Shown piece by piece: positions 18,401-28,266 of a stretch of 64,000 nt of DNA (its first letter is position 1; the number at the start of each line of letters is the position of its first letter). Below the pieces are notes generated by a model. The model was not told where the DNA came from, ran no database searches, and saw nothing but the letters and a program-made list of their open reading frames with translations. The stretch is from NCBI RefSeq assembly GCF_029269745.1, contig NZ_JARJHT010000001.1, forward strand, positions 1,302,001-1,366,000, in the 5' to 3' direction. The DNA comes from Polluticoccus soli (GTDB lineage: Bacteria > Bacteroidota > Bacteroidia > Chitinophagales > Chitinophagaceae). The translations under genes were made by a program, and so were the position numbers.

Positions 18401-18895
18401 GGTCTCGCCAAGAACGAGAACCCGCTGCAAGGTTCCTTCATCATCGAAGAGCTGACCGACCTGGTAGAAGAAGCTGTATTGTCAGAATTCGACCGCATAA
18501 CAGAACGTGGTGGCGTGCTGGGCGCGATGGAGACCATGTACCAACGTAGTAAGATACAGGAAGAAAGCCTGTATTACGAAACACTGAAACACACGGGTGA
18601 GTTCCCCATTATCGGCGTGAATACATTCTTGAGCAGTAAAGGTTCACCGACGGTGATACCACAAGAAGTGATACGTTCTACTACCGAAGAAAAAGAATTC
18701 CAGATACAGACGGCACAAAACCTGTGGAAACGCAGCGGCGACCTGGGCCAGGAAAGACTGCACACCCTGCAGCAGGCTGCTATTCACAACCAGAACATCT
18801 TTGAAGAACTGATGGAAACAGCGAAGTATTGCTCGCTGGGCCAGATCACCAAAGCCCTGTTTGAAGTAGGTGGCCAGTACCGCAGGAACATGTAA
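15494..18895 (+). CDS. icmF: fused isobutyryl-CoA mutase with G-protein chaperone
   Basis: Adenosylcobalamin enzyme of 1133 residues that interconverts isobutyryl-CoA and n-butyryl-CoA; some members also act on pivalyl/isovaleryl-CoA. Three parts are visible. The N-terminal B12-binding domain has DGHDAA at 19-24. A MeaI-type GTPase has its P-loop GTGGAGKSS near 200, followed by [17 protein letters not shown] and [11 protein letters not shown]. The large C-terminal mutase part has the IcmF signature [19 protein letters not shown]. This order (B12, G protein, mutase) separates IcmF from methylmalonyl-CoA mutase, whose parts are separate and ordered differently. Start chosen at 15494, directly before [10 protein letters not shown]; the frame is open to 15443 but that part precedes or overlaps the promoter. 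Single-gene transcript ending in a strong terminator. Confidence 0.95.
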   Translation: MSYSPKHKVRIVTAASLFDGHDAAINIMRRMMQASGAEVIHLGHDRSVQEVVDCAIQEDANAIAITSYQGGHVEYFKYMYDLLKERNCGHIKIFGGGGGVILPTEIEELHNYGITRIYSPDDGRAMGLQGMIDDLIQRSDFPTGNQLNGEVGHLVDKEPKSIARLISAVENYHDLPETQAMLKKITEQAAKSKTPILGITGTGGAGKSSLVDEIVRRFLLDFKDKNIGLISVDPSKRKTGGALLGDRIRMNAIRNSRVYMRSMATRQSNLAVSKYILDAVNILKAANYDLIILETSGIGQSDTQITDYCDMSMYVMTPEYGAATQLEKIDMLDFADIVVINKFDKRGAMDALRDVKKQFQRNHKLFDKNPDDMPVFGTIASQFNDPGTNTMYKSLMDLVVSKTGAALNSNFHISNEMSEKIYIIPPARTRYLSEISENNRKYDKWAKDQSAVAQKLFGIKKTIETIQDTNADDKDRLVKTLQEVYSKTEMELDPKNKHLLENWDKKKHLFTDEYYVFKVRDKELKIKTHTESLSHTQIPKVAVPKFEAWGEILYWALSENFPGEFPYAAGIYPFKREGEDPTRMFAGEGGPERTNKRFHYVSLGMPAKRLSTAFDSVTLYGQDPDHRPDIYGKVGNSGVSICCLDDAKKLYSGFHLADPKTSVSMTINGPAPTITAFFMNAAIDQQCELYIKANGLEDEVNKKIDAIYKEKGLPRPTYNPSTFGGGAIGSLPEGNDGLGLMLLGVTGDQVLPADVYAKIKVDTLKAVRGTVQADILKEDQAQNTCIFSTEFSLRVMGDVQQYFINNGVRNFYSVSISGYHIAEAGANPISQLAFTLSNGFTFVEYYLSRGMNIDDFAPNLSFFFSNGVDPEYSVIGRVARRIWAKAMKNKYGGNERSQMLKYHIQTSGRSLHAQEIDFNDIRTTLQALYAIYDNCNSLHTNAYDEAITTPTEESVRRAMAIQLIINRELGLAKNENPLQGSFIIEELTDLVEEAVLSEFDRITERGGVLGAMETMYQRSKIQEESLYYETLKHTGEFPIIGVNTFLSSKGSPTVIPQEVIRSTTEEKEFQIQTAQNLWKRSGDLGQERLHTLQQAAIHNQNIFEELMETAKYCSLGQITKALFEVGGQYRRNM

Positions 18896-18920
18896 CCTGT
18901 TTCTAACTAATAGTTTATTG

Positions 18921-18950
18921 AAACGCGCATCTCCACGATGCGCGTTTTTT
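18921..18950 (+). terminator. terminator of icmF
   Basis: Stem ACGCGCAT/ATGCGCGT with the loop CTCCACG-like, then six T residues. Confidence 0.88.
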
Positions 18951-18992
18951 GTTTTTAATGAGGGTACAGTTTTTATAAGCTTTCCTTAACAG

Positions 18993-21900
18993 ATGAGAAA
19001 AGCTTTAAGGATCAGTGCTATTGTGGTAACCGGCTTACTGTTGCTTGTTACTATCATAATGCTATGGCTGACAACCAACTCCGGTAAGAATTTTCTGCGC
19101 TTGCGCATCATCTCGTACATGGAAAAAAGGTTGCACACCGATGTGCAGATAGGCAAGCTTGATTATAAATTACCAGAACGGGTAGAGTTATTCGACGTGT
19201 ATTTTGGCGACCAGCGGAAGGATACTTTGCTGTCAGCCAGGCACATGCGTGTGAACATCGATATGGTGCGGCTATTGACCAACCAGGTACAGATAGAAGA
19301 GATACAAATAGACAACGCCGTTTCCCATCTTTACCGCAAAGTTCCCGATACCGCATTCAACTTCGATTATGTGGTCAAAGCTTTTGTGGCACCACCCAAT
19401 CCGCAGGCACAAGATGCGCCAACTGATTCTACCGGCAGGATACAACTTGATATCAGGCGGTTGATACTCAACAAGGTATATGTAAGTTACGACGACTACA
19501 CCGGCGGCGACAGGTTTGCTATAGGTATTGATACACTACAAACCACAGTAAATAAAGTTGACCCTTACAATCATGACTACCGCATTGATGCTTTGTATAT
19601 CAACGGTATGAAATCCAGCTTTAATATGGATACCTCTTACCTGGTGAAGAAACCAAAGAAAGGTGGACTGCTCCCTAATGTTACCTTCCGCGAAATAAAC
19701 CTGAAAAACATCATATTCAATTTCAAGAACAACAACGACCAGATCGCATTCGACCTGAACATTGGGTTGCTATTTACCCATCCGGAAATGGTAAACCTGA
19801 GAACACAGGACATAATGGTAAACGATCTGCGGCTTGATTCGTCCAACATCGTTTTGCAAATGGGACGAAAAGCAGCAGCACGGGCCGAGAAACTGGTAAA
19901 AACAAATCCCGTCCAGTCAAAAAAATGGCGCTTCATCGCAAAGACGGTGAAGATGAACGGAATCGACTACAAAATGGACAATGCCGCCATGCAGCCGCTT
20001 AGCTATGGCTTGGATTATGCGCACCTTAACCTGCACAATATAGTAGTAGATGCACAGGACCTCAGGTACACCACCGATACCATCAGCGCCAATGTTCGCC
20101 ACCTGGCAGCCGCCGATAAAAGCGGCCTGGATGTAAAAGACCTGCGTACCGTATTCATGTACCATCCTGAAGGCATGTACTTCCGTAACCTGTACCTGCA
20201 AACCTCGCGCAGTATATTGCACGACTATGCAGCGGTATCCTTCCCATCTATCAAGGCTCTGAAGGAACGACCACAGTTGGCCAAAGTACAAGCTAACCTG
20301 GAGAACAGCACGCTGGGCGTACAGGACGTGCTGCTGTTTGCGCCGCAATTAAGAAAACTCCCGTTCTTCAATAAGTACCAGAATGAGATTGTAAAAATCA
20401 CACTTGTTGGTGACGGCCAGGTGAGTGCACTCAACATCAAACGTTTCCAGCTGCAGGGATTCGATAATAGTTATGTAGACGTAAGTGGTATTGTAACCGG
20501 TGCACCGGATCCTCGGTCAATAAGATATTCATTCAACATCAGGCAGCTGCAGTCCAAAGAATCAGTGGCCGCGCCTTGGGTACCCAGGGCTACGTTGAAG
20601 ACGATGGACCTGCCTTCTGCCTTTAGCGTGAATGGTAAAATAAGCGGCACGGTATCGAGTGCTAATATGGACCTTATTGCAACCACTACTGATGGCAATG
20701 TAACGGTAAAAGGCCCGGTGGCTTTTGGCAGACGGGGACGCGAAACATATGACCTGTACGTGAAGGCAGACAGGTTGAACATCGGCAAGATCATCATGCA
20801 GCCCAAAACTGTTGGCAAAGTAACCGGAACGTTCTATGCCAGGGGTCAGGGTTTTGACATCAATTATATGAATGCGGTAGTACGTGGAGATGTTGCTTCC
20901 GCTACAGTACTTGGTTATACTTATCGCAATGCCCACGTTAACGCTACCATCGATCGCAAAACTGCCGATATAGATATCAACTCAAAAGACCCGAATGCAA
21001 ACCTGAGCTTTAAAGGCAGTATTGATTTTGGTAAAAAATACCCTGCTATATACGGCAAGCTGGTTTCCGTAAACCTCGACCTGCAAAAACTGGGTTTCAC
21101 GCCAAACCCATTGCGTATAGCCGGGACCTTTGAGGCAGATATCAGTTCACTGAATCCTGATTATCCGGTTGGCAGTGTCTATGCTGACAAACCTGTTGTT
21201 TGGGTCAATGGCGAACGCTTCCAGCTCGACAGTGTTTATGTCAGTTCAACACCCAGCGACGATAGCGGCAACTATATAGTGATAAACACAGGAGATATAC
21301 AGGCGATCATATCAGGGCATACACCGCTCACCCAGATCGGCAATATCGTCCAGAGCCATATTAATCGGCATTATGCTATTAGCGCAATAGATAGTGTCAG
21401 GGCCATACGTTCAGCGCCTGCACACTACGACCTTGCTGTAAATGCTTTCGTTAAAGACGGCGCTATGATACGCGCGCTTGTTCCGGGCTTGCAAAGCATG
21501 GATACAGCCCGCCTCGTCGCCGGCCTTACACCGAATACGATATTCCTTGACGCATCGGCGCCGCGTGTACAGTACAACAATATGACCATACTGAATACGC
21601 AGGCCAATGTAAAGGGTGATAATGCCGGACTTAACTATAGTGTTACAGTAGATAGGTTCACTGGCGGCGGTATGGATTTCTGGTATGCTTCTGCAACAGG
21701 CACAGTTGCCAACAAGGAAATCACGTCAAAGATCAGTATAGCCGACCAGGAAAAACGCGAGCGCTTTGGTACGAGCTTTGTTTTCCACCAGCATCCTGAT
21801 AAGCAGGAGATTCATATACGCGATGGCCTGGTGTTGAATTACAAACACTGGGATGTAACGCAGCCTAATGCCATCGTATTCTCGCCAACAGGCTTTTATG

Positions 21901-24041
21901 TCCAGAACTTCCGCATCAGCAACGGACCAGAATCCATTTCACTCAACAGCGCAGCCGCCGACTATTCCGCACCGCTGAATGTTGCTATCAACAACTTCCT
22001 GATGTCTAACATCACGGAGATAGTGAGCAAGGACACGGCGATAGCTAACGGCCTGATCAATGGCACGCTTACCCTACGCGACTGGAAGACTGCACCTAAG
22101 TTAAACGGCAATGTGCAGGTTGCTAATCTGTCGGTGATGGGTGACACCATAGGCGATGTGGATGCACAACTAAATAGCGCAACTATTAACAAAGTAGACG
22201 CGCGCATAGCCATCAATGGCCGCGGCAATGATGTGATCGTTACTGGCTTTTATTACCCGCAGGCCGTTAACGGCAACAACTTCGATCTGAATATGAAGAT
22301 CAACACCATCAACGTACAGACGATCGAAGGACTGGCGCAATACCAGATTAAGAATAGCGTTGGTAATGTGCGCGGTGATCTGCACATAACCGGTACCCTC
22401 AGCAGACCTATTGTTCGTGGCGACCTTTATACCGACAGCCTGTCAACAACAATAGCCCTTGTAGGTGCACGGTACATGATGCCTAACGAGCATATCATAT
22501 TTACACCGACCGGTATCGAGTTTGAAAATTTCAGGTTGATAGATGAAAGCGGCAATGCAGCCCTCGTAGAGGGTAAAGTATTTACACAAGACATGAGCAA
22601 TCTTGGACTGGCTATGCGCCTGCAGGCAAATCGTTTCTGGCTGCTGAATACCACGGCAAAGGATAATGAGTACTTCTACGGCAAACTGCTGGTGAGCACC
22701 AACCTGAAGGCCAGCGGTAATATATGGGCGCCAGACATTACAGGAACCGTTACCGTACACGACAGTACTAAGATGACCGTAGTTGTACCTGAAAAAGAAG
22801 TAACCTTCCAGGAACGAGAAGGTATAGTTGAGTTCGTAGACATGCACGATACAGGCATGCACATCCTTCCTACTCCGCACGACACTGTAAAACGATTGGC
22901 GTTCAGGTCTGGTGCTTACATGAACGTAAACCTCGCAGTTGAAAAGAACGCAGAATTTACTGTGATAGTAGACCAGGGTACCGGTGACTTCCTGCGCATG
23001 CGCGGCGAAGCGAATTTGAATACTGTATTGAATCCTGACAGAACTGTGGGTGTTACCGGTGTCTACACCATCAACGAAGGAGCTTATGAACTGAACTATA
23101 GTTTTATTAAGCGCAGGTTTACTATACAACCGGGCAGCACCGTAACTTTTGCGGGAGATCCGTTTGAAGCACAACTAGACCTGAAGGCAATATATACAGC
23201 TAACGTACCACCATACGAGCTGGTAGAAAAACAGGTAACTGACCCCGCACAACTGGTGTATTATAACACAAGGCTGCCTTTCCAGATAGAGTTGAACCTA
23301 CGTGGACAGGCTATGAAACCGGAGATCGGGTTTGACATAGTACTGCCTGATAACCGTAGCTATGGTCTGTCGGGAGACGTTACAGGATTGGTACAAGCTA
23401 AACTGGCTTTGCTGAGAAACAGTCCATCGGATATGAACAAGCAGGTGTTTGCCGTACTGCTGCTGAACCGTTTTGTATCTGACAACCCGTTTGAATCGGG
23501 CACCGGTATCGATCCGGGATTTGTGGCACGCCAGAGCGTGACACGTCTTATCAGCGAGCAGCTGAACCAGTTTGTTGGCGAGCTGATACAAGGCATAGAC
23601 CTGACGCTGGATCTGCAGGCTACGGAAGACTACACCACAGGCGCACGCCGTAGCCGTACCGATCTCAACGTGGCAGCATCTAAACGCCTGCTGAATGACA
23701 GGCTTACAATAACCGTTGGCAACAACTTTGAGCTGGAAGGACAAAATAGCAACCGCAACCAGAACAGCGCTATCATACCCGGTAATATAGCAGCCGACTA
23801 TGAACTATCGCGCACGGGCAGGTATAAGGTAAGGCTATATCGCAAAACTGAGAACGATGATATCATACGCGGTTATGTGAGTTCGACAGGTGCCAGCTTC
23901 ATACTCGCCGCCGATTATAACCGTTTACGCAACCTGTTCATCAGCCGTCGCAAGCAATTGAGGAGAATGGAGGAAAGGGAAAAGGCAAGGCAGGAACAAG
24001 TACCTCCAAATCCACCAGTAAGATCTACCGCACGCAAGTAA
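18993..24041 (+). CDS. tamB: TamB-like inner-membrane/periplasmic bridge protein
   Basis: Very long AsmA/TamB-type protein of 1682 residues with one N-terminal membrane anchor (about 6-28) and an extended periplasmic region of repeating beta strands. The C-terminal part has the DUF490/TamB signature (DFLRMRGEANLN, then YTINEGAYELNYSF, and PFQIELNLRG). Such proteins form hydrophobic grooves thought to carry phospholipids, or help barrel insertion, between the two membranes. The stop codon is followed after 2 nt by the ATG of the lipid-anchored Omp85 gene, so the pair is an operon and a functional unit. It is longer than E. coli TamB (about 1260 residues), as is usual in Bacteroidota. Confidence 0.92.
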   Translation: MRKALRISAIVVTGLLLLVTIIMLWLTTNSGKNFLRLRIISYMEKRLHTDVQIGKLDYKLPERVELFDVYFGDQRKDTLLSARHMRVNIDMVRLLTNQVQIEEIQIDNAVSHLYRKVPDTAFNFDYVVKAFVAPPNPQAQDAPTDSTGRIQLDIRRLILNKVYVSYDDYTGGDRFAIGIDTLQTTVNKVDPYNHDYRIDALYINGMKSSFNMDTSYLVKKPKKGGLLPNVTFREINLKNIIFNFKNNNDQIAFDLNIGLLFTHPEMVNLRTQDIMVNDLRLDSSNIVLQMGRKAAARAEKLVKTNPVQSKKWRFIAKTVKMNGIDYKMDNAAMQPLSYGLDYAHLNLHNIVVDAQDLRYTTDTISANVRHLAAADKSGLDVKDLRTVFMYHPEGMYFRNLYLQTSRSILHDYAAVSFPSIKALKERPQLAKVQANLENSTLGVQDVLLFAPQLRKLPFFNKYQNEIVKITLVGDGQVSALNIKRFQLQGFDNSYVDVSGIVTGAPDPRSIRYSFNIRQLQSKESVAAPWVPRATLKTMDLPSAFSVNGKISGTVSSANMDLIATTTDGNVTVKGPVAFGRRGRETYDLYVKADRLNIGKIIMQPKTVGKVTGTFYARGQGFDINYMNAVVRGDVASATVLGYTYRNAHVNATIDRKTADIDINSKDPNANLSFKGSIDFGKKYPAIYGKLVSVNLDLQKLGFTPNPLRIAGTFEADISSLNPDYPVGSVYADKPVVWVNGERFQLDSVYVSSTPSDDSGNYIVINTGDIQAIISGHTPLTQIGNIVQSHINRHYAISAIDSVRAIRSAPAHYDLAVNAFVKDGAMIRALVPGLQSMDTARLVAGLTPNTIFLDASAPRVQYNNMTILNTQANVKGDNAGLNYSVTVDRFTGGGMDFWYASATGTVANKEITSKISIADQEKRERFGTSFVFHQHPDKQEIHIRDGLVLNYKHWDVTQPNAIVFSPTGFYVQNFRISNGPESISLNSAAADYSAPLNVAINNFLMSNITEIVSKDTAIANGLINGTLTLRDWKTAPKLNGNVQVANLSVMGDTIGDVDAQLNSATINKVDARIAINGRGNDVIVTGFYYPQAVNGNNFDLNMKINTINVQTIEGLAQYQIKNSVGNVRGDLHITGTLSRPIVRGDLYTDSLSTTIALVGARYMMPNEHIIFTPTGIEFENFRLIDESGNAALVEGKVFTQDMSNLGLAMRLQANRFWLLNTTAKDNEYFYGKLLVSTNLKASGNIWAPDITGTVTVHDSTKMTVVVPEKEVTFQEREGIVEFVDMHDTGMHILPTPHDTVKRLAFRSGAYMNVNLAVEKNAEFTVIVDQGTGDFLRMRGEANLNTVLNPDRTVGVTGVYTINEGAYELNYSFIKRRFTIQPGSTVTFAGDPFEAQLDLKAIYTANVPPYELVEKQVTDPAQLVYYNTRLPFQIELNLRGQAMKPEIGFDIVLPDNRSYGLSGDVTGLVQAKLALLRNSPSDMNKQVFAVLLLNRFVSDNPFESGTGIDPGFVARQSVTRLISEQLNQFVGELIQGIDLTLDLQATEDYTTGARRSRTDLNVAASKRLLNDRLTITVGNNFELEGQNSNRNQNSAIIPGNIAADYELSRTGRYKVRLYRKTENDDIIRGYVSSTGASFILAADYNRLRNLFISRRKQLRRMEEREKARQEQVPPNPPVRSTARK

Positions 24042-24043
24042 AT

Positions 24044-26353
24044 ATGTCAACCAACTACCATCGCATACAACTCCTTTTACTCGCCTGCCTGCTGCTGTCA
24101 TCATGCAGTGGCATCAGGTGTTTGCCTGAAGGAGACACGCTATATACGGGATCGAGGGTCAACATCAAAGACCCCAATAACAGTCCGCGTCGTTTAAGGA
24201 AGGTTGTTCAAGCCGACCTTGATAAAGCAGTTCGTCCCAAACCCAACGGAACGCTACTAGGCTGGCGTGTAAAACTCGCTATGTATGGCTTGTCCGGTTG
24301 TGATTCAAACGTCGGCAAAGGCATTCGTGGATTTATTAGAAGATTTGGCGAACCGCCTGTACCTGCCAGCGCTTTCGACTCTACCAAGAATCGCAAGCTG
24401 CTTGAAAATGTGTTACAAAATCGCGGCTTCTTTTATCCAAGCATCAACGTTACCACCAACACACGGCGCCGAAAAACACATGCGACTTTTGATGTGAACA
24501 CTGGCCCGCTTTATACCATCCGCAATGTGTACTTCCCAGGCGACAGCAGCAAGCTCTCGTTAGATATTGCCGCGCAACAACCCAAAACGCTGCTGGAAAA
24601 AGACGCGCCTTTCAACCTCGACCTGATAAAAGGCGAGCGTGAGCGCATAGACAAACACCTGAAAGAGATCGGCTATTATTATTTTACACCGGACTATCTG
24701 ATTGTTCGCACAGACAGCTCTGTTGGCGACCATAAAGTAGATATGTATGTACAGGTAAAGGACGACATACCAGACGACGCGGATGAAGTCTACAGCATCA
24801 ACCAGGTATATATCTATCCCAACTTCCGGCTGGGCCAGCGCGACAGGAGAAGACGTGACACTACGCTACAGGCCAGGAAAGAAGACACCACCTTCTATGA
24901 ACGTTATTACATTATAGGTGGCAGGAACCGTTACAAACCGCAGCTGTTCACACAAGCCATGCAGTTCTACCCCGGCGACCTGTGGAATCGTACCGACCAG
25001 AACATGGCACTTAACAGGCTGGTGAACATGGGTACATTCAAATTTGTGCGTAATGAGTTTGATGATATCGGCGACAACCTGCTGAATACATTCTACTACC
25101 TCACGCCTATGCCAAAAATGTCGTTGCGGGCGGAGGTGAATGGTTATACCAAGAGCGACAGCCGCACCGGTTCTAATCTCACCTTTGGCTGGCGGAACCG
25201 CAATACGCTACGCGGTGCAGAGTTGCTTGCCATCACGGCTAATGTAGGCTCAGAGATTCAGCGTGGCGGACAAAATCTGAACGTGAACACTTTCCAGTTT
25301 GGACTGGAACCGAGTCTCACCGTGCCGCGCTTCGTCGTTCCTTTCTGGGATCCGAAATCGTCCAGCATCTTTGTTCCGAAAACCGTGATAAAGGTCGGTT
25401 ACGACGCTATTCTGCGGCCACCATTATACCTGCTGCACTCCTTCAGGGGCAACTACGGTTATGAGTGGAAAGAGAATATCAACTCAGAGCACCTATTGTA
25501 TCCGATCAACATCAACTATGTTACCATCGATACACTAAACGAAGACACAACTATTTTCATCAATTACAACAACCTGCTGTTTGATGGGTTGATCATAGGG
25601 CCTACCTATGAATGGACCTACTCAACACGTGTAACGGAGCAGCCGCATCTGCATGACTTCTATTTCAATGGGCTGGCCGATCTTTCGGGCAATATACTGG
25701 GACTTGCTCAGCGATCAAGCCTCGACGAGCCACCGAAAGAGCTGTTCGGCCAACCGTATGCGCAGTACATGAAGTTTGCAGTGGACTTCCGACACTATAT
25801 GAACTATGACTATGGGCCGTTTGCAATTTGGGCCAACCGCATCATCATTGGCTTCGGTTATCCCTATGGGAACTCACAGATATTGCCCAACATCAAACAA
25901 TTCTTCAGTGGTGGTAACAGTAGCTTGCGCGGCTTCCGATCGAGACTGGTAGGCCCCGGCACCTTCCATGAAGACCCGGACAACCAGACCTTGGTGGAAA
26001 CCCTTGGTGATATCAAACTGGAGATAAACACGGAGATACGCAGGCAACTATACAGCTTTGTGCACGGTGCCGTATTTATGGATGCGGGTAACATCTGGAC
26101 CTACCGACCTAACCCCGTGTATAATAACCTGGGCGCCTTCAGCAGCAAGTTCCTCAGCGAATTAGCCATGGACGTCGGTGTCGGTCTCAGGCTCAACTTC
26201 CAGATACTGGTGCTCCGTATAGACGTTGGCGTACCTATACGCAAGCCGTGGCTGTCTGAACAAAACCGTTTTGTTACCTCGTTCGATCCCGCAAGCGCGA
26301 ACTGGCGTAAAGACAACGTAATCCTCAATTTCGCGATCGGTTATCCGTTCTAA
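24044..26353 (+). CDS. tamL: TamL: lipid-anchored TamA/BamA-family Omp85 protein
   Basis: Outer-membrane Omp85 protein of 769 residues. The lipobox is LLSSC (cysteine at about 22), so the N-terminus is acylated; this distinguishes Bacteroidota TamL from TamA. POTRA-like domains cover about 35-330 (for example TGPLYTIRNVYFPGDSS). The 16-strand barrel includes the conserved Omp85 string FFSGGNSSLRGF and ends in FAIGYPF with a C-terminal phenylalanine. Together with TamB, encoded 2 nt upstream, it forms the translocation and assembly module of the envelope. Confidence 0.92.
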   Translation: MSTNYHRIQLLLLACLLLSSCSGIRCLPEGDTLYTGSRVNIKDPNNSPRRLRKVVQADLDKAVRPKPNGTLLGWRVKLAMYGLSGCDSNVGKGIRGFIRRFGEPPVPASAFDSTKNRKLLENVLQNRGFFYPSINVTTNTRRRKTHATFDVNTGPLYTIRNVYFPGDSSKLSLDIAAQQPKTLLEKDAPFNLDLIKGERERIDKHLKEIGYYYFTPDYLIVRTDSSVGDHKVDMYVQVKDDIPDDADEVYSINQVYIYPNFRLGQRDRRRRDTTLQARKEDTTFYERYYIIGGRNRYKPQLFTQAMQFYPGDLWNRTDQNMALNRLVNMGTFKFVRNEFDDIGDNLLNTFYYLTPMPKMSLRAEVNGYTKSDSRTGSNLTFGWRNRNTLRGAELLAITANVGSEIQRGGQNLNVNTFQFGLEPSLTVPRFVVPFWDPKSSSIFVPKTVIKVGYDAILRPPLYLLHSFRGNYGYEWKENINSEHLLYPININYVTIDTLNEDTTIFINYNNLLFDGLIIGPTYEWTYSTRVTEQPHLHDFYFNGLADLSGNILGLAQRSSLDEPPKELFGQPYAQYMKFAVDFRHYMNYDYGPFAIWANRIIIGFGYPYGNSQILPNIKQFFSGGNSSLRGFRSRLVGPGTFHEDPDNQTLVETLGDIKLEINTEIRRQLYSFVHGAVFMDAGNIWTYRPNPVYNNLGAFSSKFLSELAMDVGVGLRLNFQILVLRIDVGVPIRKPWLSEQNRFVTSFDPASANWRKDNVILNFAIGYPF

Positions 26354-26462
26354 CTCCGAAAGATAATTGGCAAATACCCTGTACCGCCGTACGGGGTATT
26401 TTCATTTTGTGCAAATAAGCCTTTGGCATTAGTGCTTATCTTGCATCACTATCTATAATGCG

Positions 26463-27758
26463 ATGAAATATCTACCGATAACACCTAAGTTATATACTCA
26501 AAACCGCCAGCGGTTTGCGAAGATGATGAAGCCGAACTCGATCGCCATCTTCCCGGGTAACCCTGTGCTGCAAACCAATGCCGATGCTATTTACACGTAC
26601 CGCCCTAATTCAGATGTATTGTGGCTGTCGGGCATAGTGCAGGAAAAATCGATGGTTGTACTCTACCCCGACAATCCCGACAAGAACGCCCGCGAGATAT
26701 TGGTCCTGCTGCGTCCTAACGAACACCTCGAAAAATGGGAAGGCCACAAACTGCGTAAGGATGAGGCTACTGCGATTTCAGGCATCAAGAATGTGCAGTG
26801 GCTGGATAGCTTTGATGCAATGCTGCATGCCATGGTGCACAATGCAGACAATATATACCTGAACAGTAACGAGAACGACAGACTGGATACGTCACTTATC
26901 CGTCCCGACTTGTTTTATGTGCACGAGTTCATGAAACGCTATCCGCTGCACAACTATGAGCGCGCTGCAAAGATCACAAAAGAGTTACGCGCGGTAAAGA
27001 CAAAAGAAGAAGTAGATGTAACGAAACACGCGATCGATATCACCAGCAAGGCTTTTACCCGCGTGCTGCAATTCGTTCGTCCCGGTGTATACGAGCACGA
27101 GATAGAGGCCGAGATCACACACGAGTTCCTACGCAACCGTGCAACCAGACATGCTTACGACTGCATTATCGCATCGGGAGACAGGGCGCGCGTGCTGCAC
27201 TACGTTGAGAACAACCAGGAATGTAAGGATGGCGAGCTCATTCTTATGGACTTTGGCGCTGAGTACGGCAACTATGCTGCCGACCTGACACGTACCATTC
27301 CTGTGAATGGCAAATTCACCAAGCGCCAGAAAGAAGTATATAACGCAGTACTTGCCGTGCACGACTTTGCGAAGACGCTATTGAAACCCGGCATCTCTAT
27401 TCTCGACTATACAGCCAAGGTGAACCAGGAAACAGAGAAGCAGTGTTTAAAACTTGGACTGATCACGAAGACGGACATTAAGAACCAGGATCCGGAAAAT
27501 CCTGCATACCGCAAATACTTCTATCACGGTGTATCTCACCACCTGGGAATAGATGTGCACGACATCGGTCCACGCATCACACCGTTGAAAGAAGGCATGT
27601 TGCTCACAGTAGAACCCGGCCTCTACATTGAAGAAGAACAAATGGGCATCCGCATAGAGAACAATATCTGGATCACGAAAACGGGCAACATAGACCTGTT
27701 CAAAGGCATACCGATAACGGTGGAAGAAATAGAAGCCGCGATGAAAAGAAGGAAATAA
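26463..27758 (+). CDS. pepP: Xaa-Pro aminopeptidase (M24B)
   Basis: Cytosolic metallo-aminopeptidase of 431 residues that removes the first residue from peptides with proline at position two. An N-terminal creatinase-like domain covers about 1-165, followed by the pita-bread catalytic domain. Metal ligands are visible in LMDFGAEYGNYAADLTR (two aspartates), GVSHHLGIDVHD (histidine), LTVEPGLY (glutamate) and RIENN (glutamate). It has its own spacer of 109 nt after tamL, where TATCTTGC is a degenerate -7 box, and a bidirectional terminator follows it. Confidence 0.93.
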   Translation: MKYLPITPKLYTQNRQRFAKMMKPNSIAIFPGNPVLQTNADAIYTYRPNSDVLWLSGIVQEKSMVVLYPDNPDKNAREILVLLRPNEHLEKWEGHKLRKDEATAISGIKNVQWLDSFDAMLHAMVHNADNIYLNSNENDRLDTSLIRPDLFYVHEFMKRYPLHNYERAAKITKELRAVKTKEEVDVTKHAIDITSKAFTRVLQFVRPGVYEHEIEAEITHEFLRNRATRHAYDCIIASGDRARVLHYVENNQECKDGELILMDFGAEYGNYAADLTRTIPVNGKFTKRQKEVYNAVLAVHDFAKTLLKPGISILDYTAKVNQETEKQCLKLGLITKTDIKNQDPENPAYRKYFYHGVSHHLGIDVHDIGPRITPLKEGMLLTVEPGLYIEEEQMGIRIENNIWITKTGNIDLFKGIPITVEEIEAAMKRRK

Positions 27759-27760
27759 AA

Positions 27761-27787
27761 AAAAGCCCCGTTACCACGGGGCTTTTT
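27761..27787. terminator. bidirectional terminator between pepP and the serS operon
   Basis: Stem GCCCCGT/ACGGGGC with a 4-nt loop. An A-run on the left and a T-run on the right serve both converging transcripts. Confidence 0.9.
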
Positions 27788-27802
27788 CTATTGTTATATC
27801 GT

Positions 27803-28243
27803 TTAGCGCAGTCTGTCCAGCGACTTTACCAGCTTTTGATCTTTCCTGATACCACGCAATGCAAGTATATGGAAGATGAACGACAACACCGGCAGCACAA
27901 AACCTGCGCGGTAAGTGCCGTTAGTTGGTGCAGAACTACCTGTATTTGTAATGTTGCCAATCGACATCAGCGTAGCAGCAACAAACCCAATGGTTAGCAC
28001 CATACTGAGCCACACCAAAGTTTTCTGGCTTGAGCGGTTTTTAAATAAGAAGATGGCAAGGAAGGGCAGTGCAGTGATAGCCACAGCCAGCACCATCAGC
28101 AACGGATTACTCATTGCTTCGAAATTCACTGTCTTTGCAGCACCACCTACTGTAGTATCATAGCGGTATAGATCCAGCATGAATAACCCGGCATTTGCCA
28201 GCGCTGCCAGCAGCAACCAAATTGTTTGTACGCGTTGTATCAT
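27803..28243 (-). CDS. DUF4293 membrane protein
   Basis: Small integral membrane protein of 146 residues with four hydrophobic helices (about 7-25, 47-66, 74-95 and 111-131) and the family N-terminus MIQRVQTIWLLLA. DUF4293 is largely restricted to Bacteroidota and has no known function. It starts 23 nt after the serS stop codon, so it is probably co-transcribed with serS. Confidence 0.85.
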   Translation of the reverse strand: MIQRVQTIWLLLAALANAGLFMLDLYRYDTTVGGAAKTVNFEAMSNPLLMVLAVAITALPFLAIFLFKNRSSQKTLVWLSMVLTIGFVAATLMSIGNITNTGSSAPTNGTYRAGFVLPVLSFIFHILALRGIRKDQKLVKSLDRLR

Positions 28244-28266
28244 AGGTCCAATTTACTAATTCTGTT

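Noticed and set aside
16000-18900. Several long minus-strand frames opposite icmF, up to 179 codons
   Set aside because: They are frames antisense to a strongly coding gene, with low-complexity residue use and no family resemblance.
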